Source: Lederbergia citrisecunda
GTDB lineage: Bacteria; Bacillota; Bacilli; Bacillales; Bacillaceae_C
NCBI RefSeq assembly: GCF_018343695.1
Contig: NZ_JAGYPJ010000001.1
Span: 2,068,223-2,132,222 of the forward strand
Direction: 5' to 3'
DNA: 64,000 nt
Position numbers and translations under genes: made by a program. The notes below the pieces were generated by a model. That model saw nothing but the letters and a program-made list of their open reading frames with translations. It had not been told where the DNA came from and searched no databases. Each line of letters opens with the position of its first letter. The stretch's first letter is position 1. Below are positions 1 through 7,410 of this stretch, one piece after another.

Positions 1-89
1 TTTCCACGATATTGCTCAGGATTCGGGATCACGTATTGTGGGTAATTTTCAATTTTTTCTTTTGCCCAAGGCTTATGTCTTAAACGCAT
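1..89 (-). CDS. trmB: tRNA (guanine-N7)-methyltransferase, N-terminal fragment (cut by window edge)
   Basis: Only the first 29 to 30 codons are present. They begin with an ATG at 89 and read MRLRHKPWAKEKIE and onward to a TyrArgGly near the edge. The opening MRLRHKPWA matches the conserved start of TrmB, which methylates G46 of tRNA using S-adenosylmethionine in the cytosol. An AGGTG ribosome binding site lies about ten bases upstream. In Bacillus, trmB sits next to ytzH and ytmP, as here. The catalytic part is outside the window, so the call rests on the N-terminus plus synteny. Confidence 0.8.
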   Translation of the reverse strand, partial: MRLRHKPWAKEKIENYPQYVIPNPEQYRG

Positions 90-184
90 GTATATTACAC
101 CTCGTGTTATGTTTATATGAATAAAAACAGGCTAATATCCGTACACTAGCTACAATACGATTAGTGTAAAAAGGAGTTTTCAAA

Positions 185-463
185 ATGTCACTTAGCCATC
201 AAGATCAAGTTATGTTACTTCAAGATATCTTGGTTAATCACCTTGAAGATTGCTGCGGTTCCGTTTCGGAATGTGAACAATTAGGAAGACTTGTCAAATC
301 CTTGCTCGCCAATAATTCCGTATCCCCGGAAATTCAACCACTCTTAAAAGAAATATATACATATTGTCAATCAGGGAAAAATTCCCCCGATCTCGAGAGT
401 CATATAAATGCCCACCAGGAAGAACTCTCCCAGTGGGTAGGTCAAATTAACACTTATTCATAA
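185..463 (+). CDS. ytzH: YtzH-like small protein
   Basis: This is a 92-residue acidic, probably helical protein without signal peptide or membrane segment. An AAAAGGAG ribosome binding site lies ten bases before the ATG. Length, sequence style (many Gln, Glu, His) and position between trmB and ytmP match YtzH of Bacillus, a family of unknown function. It is convergent with ytmP and the last ten bases of the two genes overlap, so their 3' ends are antisense to each other. No catalytic motif is visible. Confidence 0.75.
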   Translation: MSLSHQDQVMLLQDILVNHLEDCCGSVSECEQLGRLVKSLLANNSVSPEIQPLLKEIYTYCQSGKNSPDLESHINAHQEELSQWVGQINTYS

Positions 464-1233
464 TGAAAATGATCTAAATAATTTATCCAATATTCCATTT
501 CTCTAAATCGATTTTTATTTTTATGCCATTGGACTGAGAGTAATGTATGGGCAACCGTATACCATTTCATTCGTAATTCAAGTTCGGAAGTCAATGGTTT
601 ACCATATTGTTCTAACCAAGTTTCCCAATTGTTTTTTGGAATATACCAATGTAGAAGCAATCCAAGATCCAGAGCGGGATCCGCGATCATCGCTCCATCC
701 CAATCAATTAGATAAATTTTATTTTTATCTGAAATCAACCAATTATTATGGTTCACATCGCCATGACATACAGCCCATTCTTCGAAATCTAAATATGTTA
801 TTTCTTTTCTTAGATATTCATGAGCATCTTTTACCAATTTTACATTTCGTAATGCTTGATCGAGGGTTGAATCCACCTCTTCAAGCATCTGGGCAGGCCC
901 AAATGGTATTTTCCCCATACGCGTAAGCATCGTTAAAAGAGGCTGCGATTCATGAATCTTTTTTAATTGTTTCGCAACCCGTTTATCAGCCATTTCATTC
1001 GGTTTAAATTCCCTGCCAATTAAATATTGCTGGGCGGTAATCACATCACCATTTTCCATTCTTTTTGTCCAAATCAACTTCGGAACAATCCCCTCTGCTG
1101 ATAGTACGGCAAGAAATGGTGAAGAATTTCGTTTAAGAAACAGCTTTTTATTATCTTTTTTTGCAAAAAAAGCTTCTCCTGTTGCCCCGCCAGCAGGAGT
1201 GATTTCCCAGTCCTGCCCTAATGAAAAATCCAC
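454..1233 (-). CDS. ytmP: YtmP, aminoglycoside/choline kinase-fold phosphotransferase
   Basis: This 259-residue protein has the APH/choline kinase fold. A small N-lobe carries a Lys-rich strand near residue 30. The catalytic loop HGDVNHNN lies at about 157-164 and the metal-binding DWD at about 177-179. The substrate is not known; the family phosphorylates small alcohols or amines with ATP in the cytosol. The start is a GTG with AAGGTGA seven bases upstream. Its 3' end overlaps ytzH by ten bases in the opposite orientation. Family membership is clear; calling it an antibiotic kinase would be unsupported. Confidence 0.85.
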   Translation of the reverse strand: MDFSLGQDWEITPAGGATGEAFFAKKDNKKLFLKRNSSPFLAVLSAEGIVPKLIWTKRMENGDVITAQQYLIGREFKPNEMADKRVAKQLKKIHESQPLLTMLTRMGKIPFGPAQMLEEVDSTLDQALRNVKLVKDAHEYLRKEITYLDFEEWAVCHGDVNHNNWLISDKNKIYLIDWDGAMIADPALDLGLLLHWYIPKNNWETWLEQYGKPLTSELELRMKWYTVAHTLLSVQWHKNKNRFREMEYWINYLDHFHYE

Positions 1234-1311
1234 TTTATGTTCACCTTCGTTTATACCAACGGAGCGATTACCCCGAATTATCGTAATAAAAGCGCGTAAC
1301 CCTATTTCAAC

Positions 1312-1355
1312 AAAAAAAGACAGCTATCGGATATTATTCGACTACAATAGCTATC
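1312..1355 (-). terminator. Rho-independent terminator after ytlR
   Basis: On the minus strand GATAGCTAT pairs with ATAGCTGTC (9 bp, one G-U pair), followed by seven T residues. It lies about 90 bases downstream of the ytlR stop, in the 213-base gap between ytlR and ytmP. Confidence 0.75.
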
Positions 1356-1446
1356 AGTTATTAAATTTTATATCTAATCCTCATTTTTCGTCAAGACGTT
1401 TTTAAGGAAAACATTAAATATCAGAATAATTTATTTACCATTATTC

Positions 1447-2385
1447 TCATTTTTGGATGAGTCCCCAGCTTTTGGGTAAGATTTTTACATAAAAAGGAGT
1501 TTCTGAAATATCCTCCCCATCAGCATGAACTCGTACGGGTTGTTCAAAATAAATAGAAATCTCTCGTCCATTATATGAATCTACCTCTTTATATTTTAAA
1601 TGGCCGCCCCAAAATACCGACATAAAGATAAAGAGTAATTTAATCTTAGATAAACGATGGACTACTGTAATATTAAATTCTCCGTCCCGTGGATCCGCAT
1701 GTGGGGCGATTTTCATTCCACCACCGAAATATTGCTGATTAGATATAGTGACGAACCAAGTTTTATCATATATTCTTTTTTTCCCATCCACCTCTAGCGT
1801 TAACGTAGTAGGTCGATAACAAAAAAGTTCCTTAATAACATAGTAGGAATAAACGAGCTTTCCTAGTGAGATGGAATTTAGCCATTTTTTTGCTTTTGAT
1901 CGATTTCCCCTCATAGAAATCAGTGCATCAAATCCCGCCCCAATACTATTTACAAAAAATCCACGTTCACCTTGATTTGTTGTATATGTACCTGCATCAA
2001 ATAAAGTTGCGGGAAAATCCATTAGTTCTTCAATAAATTCAATGCTTTTCATAGGATCGGTTGGCAAACTGAACCCTCTCGCAAAGTCATTTCCAGAACC
2101 GGCAGGGATATAGGCGATTGTAACATGAGGAAATTGCATAATCCCATTGATCACCTCATGGATCGTTCCATCTCCTCCGACAGCGACGATAAGGAGCGGA
2201 TGAGAATCTTTCATCGCCAACTTTTTAGCAATATTAGCCCCATCGTTTGTTTTTTCAGTAAAAAATACTTCATAAGGAATATCTTGTAATTGTCTACTTA
2301 GTTTCTTCCAAATTCGTAAGCTGTACCCGTTTTTTGCAGCGGGATTAATAATAAAAATAAGTTTCCTTTTATCATTCAGTGTCAT
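1447..2385 (-). CDS. ytlR: YtlR, diacylglycerol/lipid kinase family protein
   Basis: This 312-residue protein belongs to the DAGK catalytic family. It opens with an IINPAAKNG motif near residue 12, has the nucleotide-binding GGDGTIHEV near residue 70 and IPAGSGNDFARG near residue 95. C-terminal beta-rich segments end with HADGE. Such enzymes phosphorylate lipid alcohols with ATP at the inner face of the membrane. The exact substrate is unknown. The ATG overlaps the end of ytlQ by fourteen bases, indicating co-transcription and probable translational coupling. A terminator follows. Confidence 0.85.
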   Translation of the reverse strand: MTLNDKRKLIFIINPAAKNGYSLRIWKKLSRQLQDIPYEVFFTEKTNDGANIAKKLAMKDSHPLLIVAVGGDGTIHEVINGIMQFPHVTIAYIPAGSGNDFARGFSLPTDPMKSIEFIEELMDFPATLFDAGTYTTNQGERGFFVNSIGAGFDALISMRGNRSKAKKWLNSISLGKLVYSYYVIKELFCYRPTTLTLEVDGKKRIYDKTWFVTISNQQYFGGGMKIAPHADPRDGEFNITVVHRLSKIKLLFIFMSVFWGGHLKYKEVDSYNGREISIYFEQPVRVHADGEDISETPFYVKILPKSWGLIQK

Positions 2386-3319
2386 TTACTTTGTCCCAAT
2401 CTGGCCTGCGAAAGGATGTGGTCTGACAATAATCCAGAAGAGCTTTCGCGCCTTTAATTTGCATCATTTTTAGTGGAGAAGCCAAGTTTCTCATTCTTTG
2501 GAACCATTCTTCATAGGTGCGCTTATCCAACAATATTAAATCACCTGGCACATCAGGAAAATCAATGAATCCATTTCTCGACACGATTGCTTTACGAATC
2601 GGCAATTCCACTTCGTATAATTGAAAAAGCTGCTTTATTATTTTCCCCATACGATTTGCGGACATGGCGGGATTCAATACTTTCCCTTCATGGCTCTGTA
2701 ATTTTTTTGTCCAAAAATGCTCATTCGAGCCTAAATAGGCTGCATCCTCTTCATCTTCTATAAAAGCAAGACACCATATCTCAGTTGGTGTAAGGAGTAT
2801 TACCTCAACCTCAACTGGGGCTTTTTTCAATAGAAAAATAGGTTCATATAACAGAAGGAAGTTATCAGGCAGTCTTTGTAAAAAATGTTGCAGCCTTTCA
2901 CTATAGTTATATTCTTCATTCACAAATGATTTTTCGTGAATTGTAGAACTCGCCCATTTTATTTGGAAACGAAGAAGATGATCAAGAAATTGTTGTTTTA
3001 ATTCGCTTTCAGTAGCTGCATGTAAAATATTTGGAATAGCGAAATCTTCATCTGTTTTCTCCTGCTGAACATCAAATTCTTCAACAAATGTTTCTTCTTC
3101 TCTCCGAAAGAACTGCTTCAGCTTGTTGAAGATACCTTGTTTTTCGGCAGAGATTTCTTGTTTTAACCATTCATTCTCGAATTGGGTTGTCCCGGATTCC
3201 CATGCTTCCTTTAATTTTTCCCACTGTTGCTTTTTCAAGCGTACATATTGAGCAGGATACCGGGTCATATCCGTTTCATATCTAGATACATAATCTTGTA
3301 ATTTGATGAGCTGAGCCAT
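2372..3319 (-). CDS. ytlQ: YtlQ, NERD-like nuclease-fold protein
   Basis: This 315-residue cytosolic protein has a basic, helical N-terminus (1-60), an acidic linker (75-95), and a C-terminal half resembling the NERD (nuclease-related) domain. The half contains VEVEVILLTPTEIW near 165 and a later NPAMSANRMGKIIKQ segment. Activity has not been shown for the family in Bacillus. It is the first gene of a two-gene operon with ytlR (14-base overlap). In B. subtilis the next gene is ytlP; here ytlP lies 3.2 kb away, separated by foreign-looking DNA. Synteny supports the name; the domain call is moderate. Confidence 0.7.
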   Translation of the reverse strand: MAQLIKLQDYVSRYETDMTRYPAQYVRLKKQQWEKLKEAWESGTTQFENEWLKQEISAEKQGIFNKLKQFFRREEETFVEEFDVQQEKTDEDFAIPNILHAATESELKQQFLDHLLRFQIKWASSTIHEKSFVNEEYNYSERLQHFLQRLPDNFLLLYEPIFLLKKAPVEVEVILLTPTEIWCLAFIEDEEDAAYLGSNEHFWTKKLQSHEGKVLNPAMSANRMGKIIKQLFQLYEVELPIRKAIVSRNGFIDFPDVPGDLILLDKRTYEEWFQRMRNLASPLKMMQIKGAKALLDYCQTTSFRRPDWDKVNDTE

Positions 3320-3491
3320 CGTAAATCATCCTTTACTCGATCGCTAACAAAACTTGAAGTAAACTCTATTATAATATGTAGTATACCGATTAGAAAGGAC
3401 GTTTACTAACGATAGTGTAATCGTTTTATCATTGATTTTGAAAAAAACGCATTTTATAGGTATTTTGAACCATCCATTACTTACTATTAGG

Positions 3492-3550
3492 TGTAAGTGA
3501 CAATAAAGTTGTTTAATGACAATTTAAATCGTTTCATTTACAATAAAGAT
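3492..3550 (+). repeat. Left end: three close-packed TnsB-like sites
   Basis: GACAATAAAGTT at 3499-3510, GACAATTTAAAT at 3518-3529 and TACAATAAAGAT at 3539-3550 all point the same way, at 19 and 21 base spacing. In Tn7 the right end has close-packed TnsB sites, so this may be the R-type end. Confidence 0.5.
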
Positions 3551-3792
3551 TTTTAAAAACGTAAGTCATGTTTTTCATTAAAGGGCCATATTCTTGAATA
3601 AAATTCAAGGAGGGAATTAGAAATTTATGTCAAAATTAAGATTATAAAGGTATCTAATTATACTAGACGTAAGCAGTTTAGTTAAATTAGATTAAAAAGA
3701 CACAGCCATTTATGTTTTGCTTTATAGTATGAAATAGGACTCTTTTAAAAATGTTGATGGAAAAATAAAAAAAGGACTAGGAGGATTCAAAT

Positions 3793-4275
3793 ATGATAAG
3801 TGATACAGATCTGAAGCACTTGCGACGTTGTGTTGAATTAGCAAAAATTGCTCTGGAGAAAGGTGACGAGCCATTTGGTTCAGTACTTGTTTCAGCCGAT
3901 GGAGAGGTGCTTTTTGAAGATCATAACCACGTGGCAGGCGGTGACCATACCCAACACCCGGAATTTGCTATAGCGCGATGGGCAGCTAATAACATGGTAC
4001 CTGAAGAAAGAAGCATTGCGACAGTATATACGTCTGGGGAGCACTGCCCTATGTGCGCTGCGGCTCACGGTTGGGTTGGTTTAGGTCGGGTCGTTTATGC
4101 AAGTTCATCTGAACAGTTGGTACAATGGTTAGTTGAATTGGACGTTGCTCCATCGCGTGTTCGGAATCTACCCATTCAAGATGTTATCAGTGATACTACA
4201 GTAGATGGCCCTGTTCCTAATCTAGCAGAGGAAGTTCGTCAACTCCATCGTCAGTTTTACGCTAGGAGAAGTTAA
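3793..4275 (+). CDS. Zinc-dependent nucleoside/nucleobase deaminase (CMP/dCMP deaminase fold)
   Basis: This is a 160-residue cytidine deaminase-fold enzyme. The zinc and proton-shuttle motif is HPEF near residue 56 (in place of the usual HAE). The second motif is the CPMC cysteine pair near 91-94, followed by a buried hydrophobic segment. The family includes TadA, guanine deaminase and uncharacterised nucleoside deaminases; the substrate cannot be assigned. AGGAGG lies eight bases before the ATG. G+C counted over 3841-4020 is 87 of 180 bases (48 percent), well above the AT-rich flanks. It is the only gene between the inverted ends at 3492 and 4664, so it is probably transferred cargo. Confidence 0.85.
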   Translation: MISDTDLKHLRRCVELAKIALEKGDEPFGSVLVSADGEVLFEDHNHVAGGDHTQHPEFAIARWAANNMVPEERSIATVYTSGEHCPMCAAAHGWVGLGRVVYASSSEQLVQWLVELDVAPSRVRNLPIQDVISDTTVDGPVPNLAEEVRQLHRQFYARRS

Positions 4276-4385
4276 ACATAACACGATCTGGACATTTAGA
4301 GCTGTTATAAGGTTATACATATGATAATAAAAGCCTACTGTACTAGGTACATTAATGTCTAACGTTAATAAAATAATAAAAAAGC

Positions 4386-4418
4386 GGCATTGATCGGTAA
4401 AATCCAATGCTATTTTTT
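4386..4418 (+). terminator. Terminator after the deaminase gene
   Basis: GCATTG pairs with CAATGC across a 12-base loop, followed by T-rich TATTTTTTT. Read on the other strand the same hairpin is followed by CGCTTTTTT, so it may work both ways. Confidence 0.6.
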
Positions 4419-4542
4419 TGCCTATTAAATTACCATGGTGAACCGTATCATAAATAAATGACAAAGCCCATTTGGTACCAAAGTTTTATATTCGTTTCTC
4501 AGCAAACGGGCGCGTTTGTTGCATAACACTTAGATTTTAAAA

Positions 4543-4664
4543 GACTTTATTGTTATATGAATAATTGCAGTTCAACCAACTTTATTTTTACCCCGTCCAA
4601 AAATCAGAACGTGGTGATGCGTGTTTATCGTTTAAAAATGAAATAACTTTATTGTCACTTTACA
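4543..4664 (-). repeat. Right end: three spaced TnsB-like sites
   Basis: On the minus strand GACAATAAAGTT (4656-4645), AAAAATAAAGTT (4589-4578) and AACAATAAAGTC (4554-4543) share one direction and span about 120 bases. Wider spacing resembles the L-type end of Tn7. Both ends also share a TTTCATTT stretch just inside. Confidence 0.5.
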
Positions 4665-4684
4665 TTAAGCTCCCAGATATAAAT

Positions 4685-4722
4685 CAAAAAAAGATGCATT
4701 TCTAGATGAAATGCATCTTTTT
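4685..4722 (-). terminator. Terminator after the dioxygenase gene
   Basis: AAAGATGCATTTC pairs perfectly with GAAATGCATCTTT (13 bp, 5-base loop), followed on the minus strand by a T run. It lies just outside the right end of the putative element. Confidence 0.85.
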
Positions 4723-4734
4723 AATACATGGACA

Positions 4735-5544
4735 TTATCCCATTTTTACTTCTTCAAATTCATTACCACATGGTGTGGATTCACTTATTTCCATTTCAAC
4801 TTCTTCTGTACCATCTTGATGATAAAGAGGTTTGTAAAAATTACCTATTTTAGTCGCTGATATTCCAGTATAATGGCAAATAAACGATCTTCTAAAGTTA
4901 TCTTTAGAAACATTCGGGTATGATCCATGTATAACGTTTCCGTTAAAAAACAAGACATCTCCCGGTTCAAGAATAGCAGGAATTGGTTCTAATCCTTCTG
5001 GAACAGTCACCTCTTCACGAGTAAATGATTTTTCAGGATCTGCCTCATGAGGACACTGCAGCTCGGAATATTGTGAATAAGGAACTACGTAGAGTCCACC
5101 ATTCTCTATACTTGAAGGATCAACAGCCGCCCATGCAGCGATACAGGTGCCAGGCTCCACCTTTAGATAAAAATTATCTTGATGAAGTGCCTGCCCCTTC
5201 GCTCCCGGCGGTTTAAAATAAAACATGCTTTGTGCTGCAAGTGGCTCCTCGCCAAGAAGATTCGTGAGTACTTCAAAAACTCTTGCATCTAACATATAAT
5301 CCATCGATAGTTGATCAACTTTATGCGGATGCATGATTCTTGGATACATTTTTAGCACATCACCATTTGCGTCTTCCTTTGATTTAGGTGAAAAATGTCC
5401 CGGTATCGGTCCATTTTTATGGATATTCATGAAATGTTCTTTTAATCGTTCTATCTCCTCTTTTGTAAAAAGGGATTTCACAATTAAATAGCCTTCTTTA
5501 TCGAACATTTCCTTTTGATTCATAGCAGTATTTTCAGTTATCAC
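4735..5544 (-). CDS. Phytanoyl-CoA dioxygenase (PhyH) family Fe(II)/2-oxoglutarate oxygenase
   Basis: This is a 269-residue cytosolic oxygenase of the PhyH/ectoine hydroxylase family. The iron facial triad is visible as HQD in LHQDNFYLK and the distal His in GNVIHGSYPN, with the 2-oxoglutarate-binding Arg shortly after (NFRRSF). A GTG at 5544 with AGGGAG eight bases upstream is the best start; an in-frame ATG further upstream has no ribosome binding site. The substrate is unknown. The divergent AraC regulator starts 80 bases away and is the likely controller. The pair sits between ytlQ and ytlP and is absent there in B. subtilis, so it is accessory. Confidence 0.85.
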   Translation of the reverse strand: MITENTAMNQKEMFDKEGYLIVKSLFTKEEIERLKEHFMNIHKNGPIPGHFSPKSKEDANGDVLKMYPRIMHPHKVDQLSMDYMLDARVFEVLTNLLGEEPLAAQSMFYFKPPGAKGQALHQDNFYLKVEPGTCIAAWAAVDPSSIENGGLYVVPYSQYSELQCPHEADPEKSFTREEVTVPEGLEPIPAILEPGDVLFFNGNVIHGSYPNVSKDNFRRSFICHYTGISATKIGNFYKPLYHQDGTEEVEMEISESTPCGNEFEEVKMG

Positions 5545-5623
5545 AGATATTTCACTCCCTATTATCGGAAAATTATCTATAATTAAATAATAAATAGGTT
5601 TAATAAAAAAAGGAATGAATGAT

Positions 5624-6481
5624 ATGACGAATAACCTTAACAATCCTGCTATTATTACTCCAGCCCCTTCTCCTGGTGTCCTTATATGTGACCATTTTAA
5701 TCAAAAGAAAGGCTATAAAGTTACTAGATTTGAAGGGACGAAGGATTGGCTAATGACCTATACAATATCCGGTCACGGTCAATTTAAAATTGGAGATGAC
5801 ATACAAATCGTTGAAAAAGGTGATATCACCATTCTTAAACCTAAAACATATCATCTGTATGAGACTCGTACCTCTCATTGGGAGTTTGTTTGGGTACATT
5901 TTCTTCCAAGGGAAACATGGATTGATTTACTTCAATTTCACGAACCGTTAAAAGGCTTATTATTTTATAAAATTGAACAAAATCATGTAAATGATCGGAT
6001 TTTAGATTGTTTTAAACGAATGATTCGTGATAATCATGGCATCCATTCATTATCTAAGGAATTGAGCATGAACGCGTTGGAAGAAATTCTATTATTAGTC
6101 AATCAAATAGTAAATAACAATAACCGACCTATGCATGATATGCGTGTACAAGAAATTTTACAAATTTTTAGCCAAAACTTAAAAGAGCCACATACGATTC
6201 AATCTTTATCTAAGCGAGTAAATCTATCTCCTTCGAGATTGTCCCATTTATTTCGTGAACAAGTAGGTAGTTCAATTATGGCCACACTTTTATCTATGCG
6301 TTTGAGACATGCCGCTCGCTTACTTGAGCATACAAATGCGCCGATTGCAGAAATTTCAAGAGATGTAGGCTTTTCTAGTCCCTTTTATTTTACGAAACAA
6401 TTCACCTCTTTTTTTGGAATAAATCCGAGTATGTTTCGAAAACAGGTTTCTGAACAATCAAAAAGCACCTTCCATGATTGA
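5624..6481 (+). CDS. AraC-family transcriptional regulator with cupin sensor domain
   Basis: This 285-residue protein has an N-terminal cupin-like ligand domain (about 30-110) containing a YTISGHGQF strand. Two C-terminal helix-turn-helix motifs of the AraC type follow (about 180-280), ending with the typical FSSPFYFTKQFTSFFGINP signature. The chosen ATG has AAAGG ten bases upstream; another ATG nine bases earlier is too close to it. It is transcribed away from the PhyH oxygenase gene with an 80-base intergenic region. This layout suggests that it senses a small molecule and activates the oxygenase gene, but operator and ligand are not visible. Confidence 0.85.
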   Translation: MTNNLNNPAIITPAPSPGVLICDHFNQKKGYKVTRFEGTKDWLMTYTISGHGQFKIGDDIQIVEKGDITILKPKTYHLYETRTSHWEFVWVHFLPRETWIDLLQFHEPLKGLLFYKIEQNHVNDRILDCFKRMIRDNHGIHSLSKELSMNALEEILLLVNQIVNNNNRPMHDMRVQEILQIFSQNLKEPHTIQSLSKRVNLSPSRLSHLFREQVGSSIMATLLSMRLRHAARLLEHTNAPIAEISRDVGFSSPFYFTKQFTSFFGINPSMFRKQVSEQSKSTFHD

Positions 6482-6528
6482 TATTAGGTGCCTTGTCTAT
6501 ATATATTTTCAGACTTTTATTTATCAAA

Positions 6529-7089
6529 TTATTTAAGCCGAAATGACTCTATCTTTTCATATTTAGGTGTCTTCTCGGGATGTGTATGATAAAGAACAAC
6601 CTCGTCTGCGATAAATATAAATTCATTCATGATCTGAGCTGTATATTGTTGAAAACTCGCATATAAAAATGGATCTTCGCTATTCCATTTCCTTGCTAAT
6701 GTAATATGCGGATTAAAAGGTCTGGTTTCTAGTTGAAAACCAGCGTGAACACAGCTGTCGTAAACTTTTCCTCTAAGAGTGTGGAGGGATTCCGAATGAT
6801 TGACTCCAGCCCATAAAATTCTTGGTGCTTTCGAATTTCCGAAAATACCTGTATTGTTTATAAGCAACTGAAATGATCGAAAATCATTTATTTCTTTTTT
6901 AACTATCCGTACGGATTCTGCCAATTTCGTTTCTTCTGCATGGCCCAGAAAAGCAAGTGTAATATGGTAATCTTCGTGATGAACCCATTTTTTAAATGGA
7001 TATTTTTCTTTGATTTGATTACATTCTTCTAATAACAACTGCTTTACTTCATCTGGAAGTGCTAAAGCAAAAAAGTAATGTCCAGTCAT
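6529..7089 (-). CDS. ytlP: RNA 2',3'-cyclic phosphodiesterase (2'-5' RNA ligase family)
   Basis: This 186-residue protein belongs to the 2H phosphoesterase superfamily. The two catalytic HxTx motifs are HITLAFLGH near residue 43 and HITLARKW near residue 128. The enzyme opens 2',3'-cyclic phosphates on RNA and was historically named LigT or ThpR. AAAGGAATTGAGCTT precedes the ATG. In B. subtilis, ytlP, ytlQ and ytlR are adjacent; here 3.2 kb of accessory DNA separates ytlP from ytlQ. Function of the family is well established in vitro, its cellular role less so. Confidence 0.88.
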   Translation of the reverse strand: MTGHYFFALALPDEVKQLLLEECNQIKEKYPFKKWVHHEDYHITLAFLGHAEETKLAESVRIVKKEINDFRSFQLLINNTGIFGNSKAPRILWAGVNHSESLHTLRGKVYDSCVHAGFQLETRPFNPHITLARKWNSEDPFLYASFQQYTAQIMNEFIFIADEVVLYHTHPEKTPKYEKIESFRLK

Positions 7090-7167
7090 AAGCTCAATTC
7101 CTTTTAATATTTATTATGATCATTTAAGGATAAAAAATGGGATTAAAATAGAAGTAATTTGCCTATG

Positions 7168-7314
7168 CGGCAATTGATTCGTCTTGAACGGCAATAGAAC
7201 TCGGATGAACAGTAATAGAACTAGCTTAAACGGTAATTGAACATCCCCGAATGACAATTGAACGTCTAGAAACAGGAATTGAACTTCCATTAACGTCAAT
7301 AGAACAGAAAAATA
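7168..7314. repeat. 21-bp periodic degenerate array A (7 units)
   Basis: Seven units start at 7168, 7189, 7210, 7231, 7252, 7273 and 7294, exactly 21 bases apart. The conserved part is CGGCAATTGAAC with variants such as CAGTAATAGAAC; the other nine bases vary, ending mostly in GAA or AAA. This fills most of the 321-base gap between ytlP and dat. No ORF, no dyad within a unit and no cas genes are seen. Confidence 0.85.
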
Positions 7315-7361
7315 GAACTAAGGGACTGCACAACGCTTTATATTGAGTTGTATTCTAACAA

Positions 7362-7404
7362 AAAAATTCGGCAATATACTCTTAATAGAGATTGCCGAAT
7401 TTTT
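7362..7404 (-). terminator. Terminator after dat
   Basis: AAAATTCGGCAAT pairs with ATTGCCGAATTTT, with a T run on either strand. It lies immediately downstream of the dat stop codon. Confidence 0.88.
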
Positions 7405-7410
7405 ATTGTT

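Larger units (their letters stand above)
3492..4664. mobile_element. Putative non-autonomous Tn7-like element carrying a deaminase
   Basis: The left end reads TGTAAGTGACAATAAAGTT (3492-3510). The right end, read inward on the minus strand, is TGTAAAGTGACAATAAAGTT (4664-4645). The termini are thus inverted, start with TGT and differ by a single one-base insertion. Each end has three same-direction copies of an ACAATAAAGTT-like site, the arrangement and core sequence known for TnsB sites in Tn7. Flanking pentamers are TTAGG and TTAAG, an imperfect 5-bp target duplication. No transposase is inside; the only gene is the deaminase. Sites and symmetry are seen directly; the Tn7-like assignment is inferred. 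Confidence 0.55.

Noticed and set aside
543-926. 127-codon frame on the plus strand
   Set aside because: It lies entirely antisense to ytmP, has no ribosome binding site and no family resemblance; the ytmP frame carries the kinase motifs.
3627-3647. Six-codon frame MSKLRL after GGAGGG
   Set aside because: The ribosome binding site is good, but the frame stops at once and no continuation in another frame looks like protein. It may be a truncated gene start inside the left end of the mobile element.
4502-4518. Integron attC-like site near CAAACG-GGCG-CGTTTG
   Set aside because: The small dyad is real, but the paired RYYYAAC and GTTRRRY cores of an attC site are not found around it.
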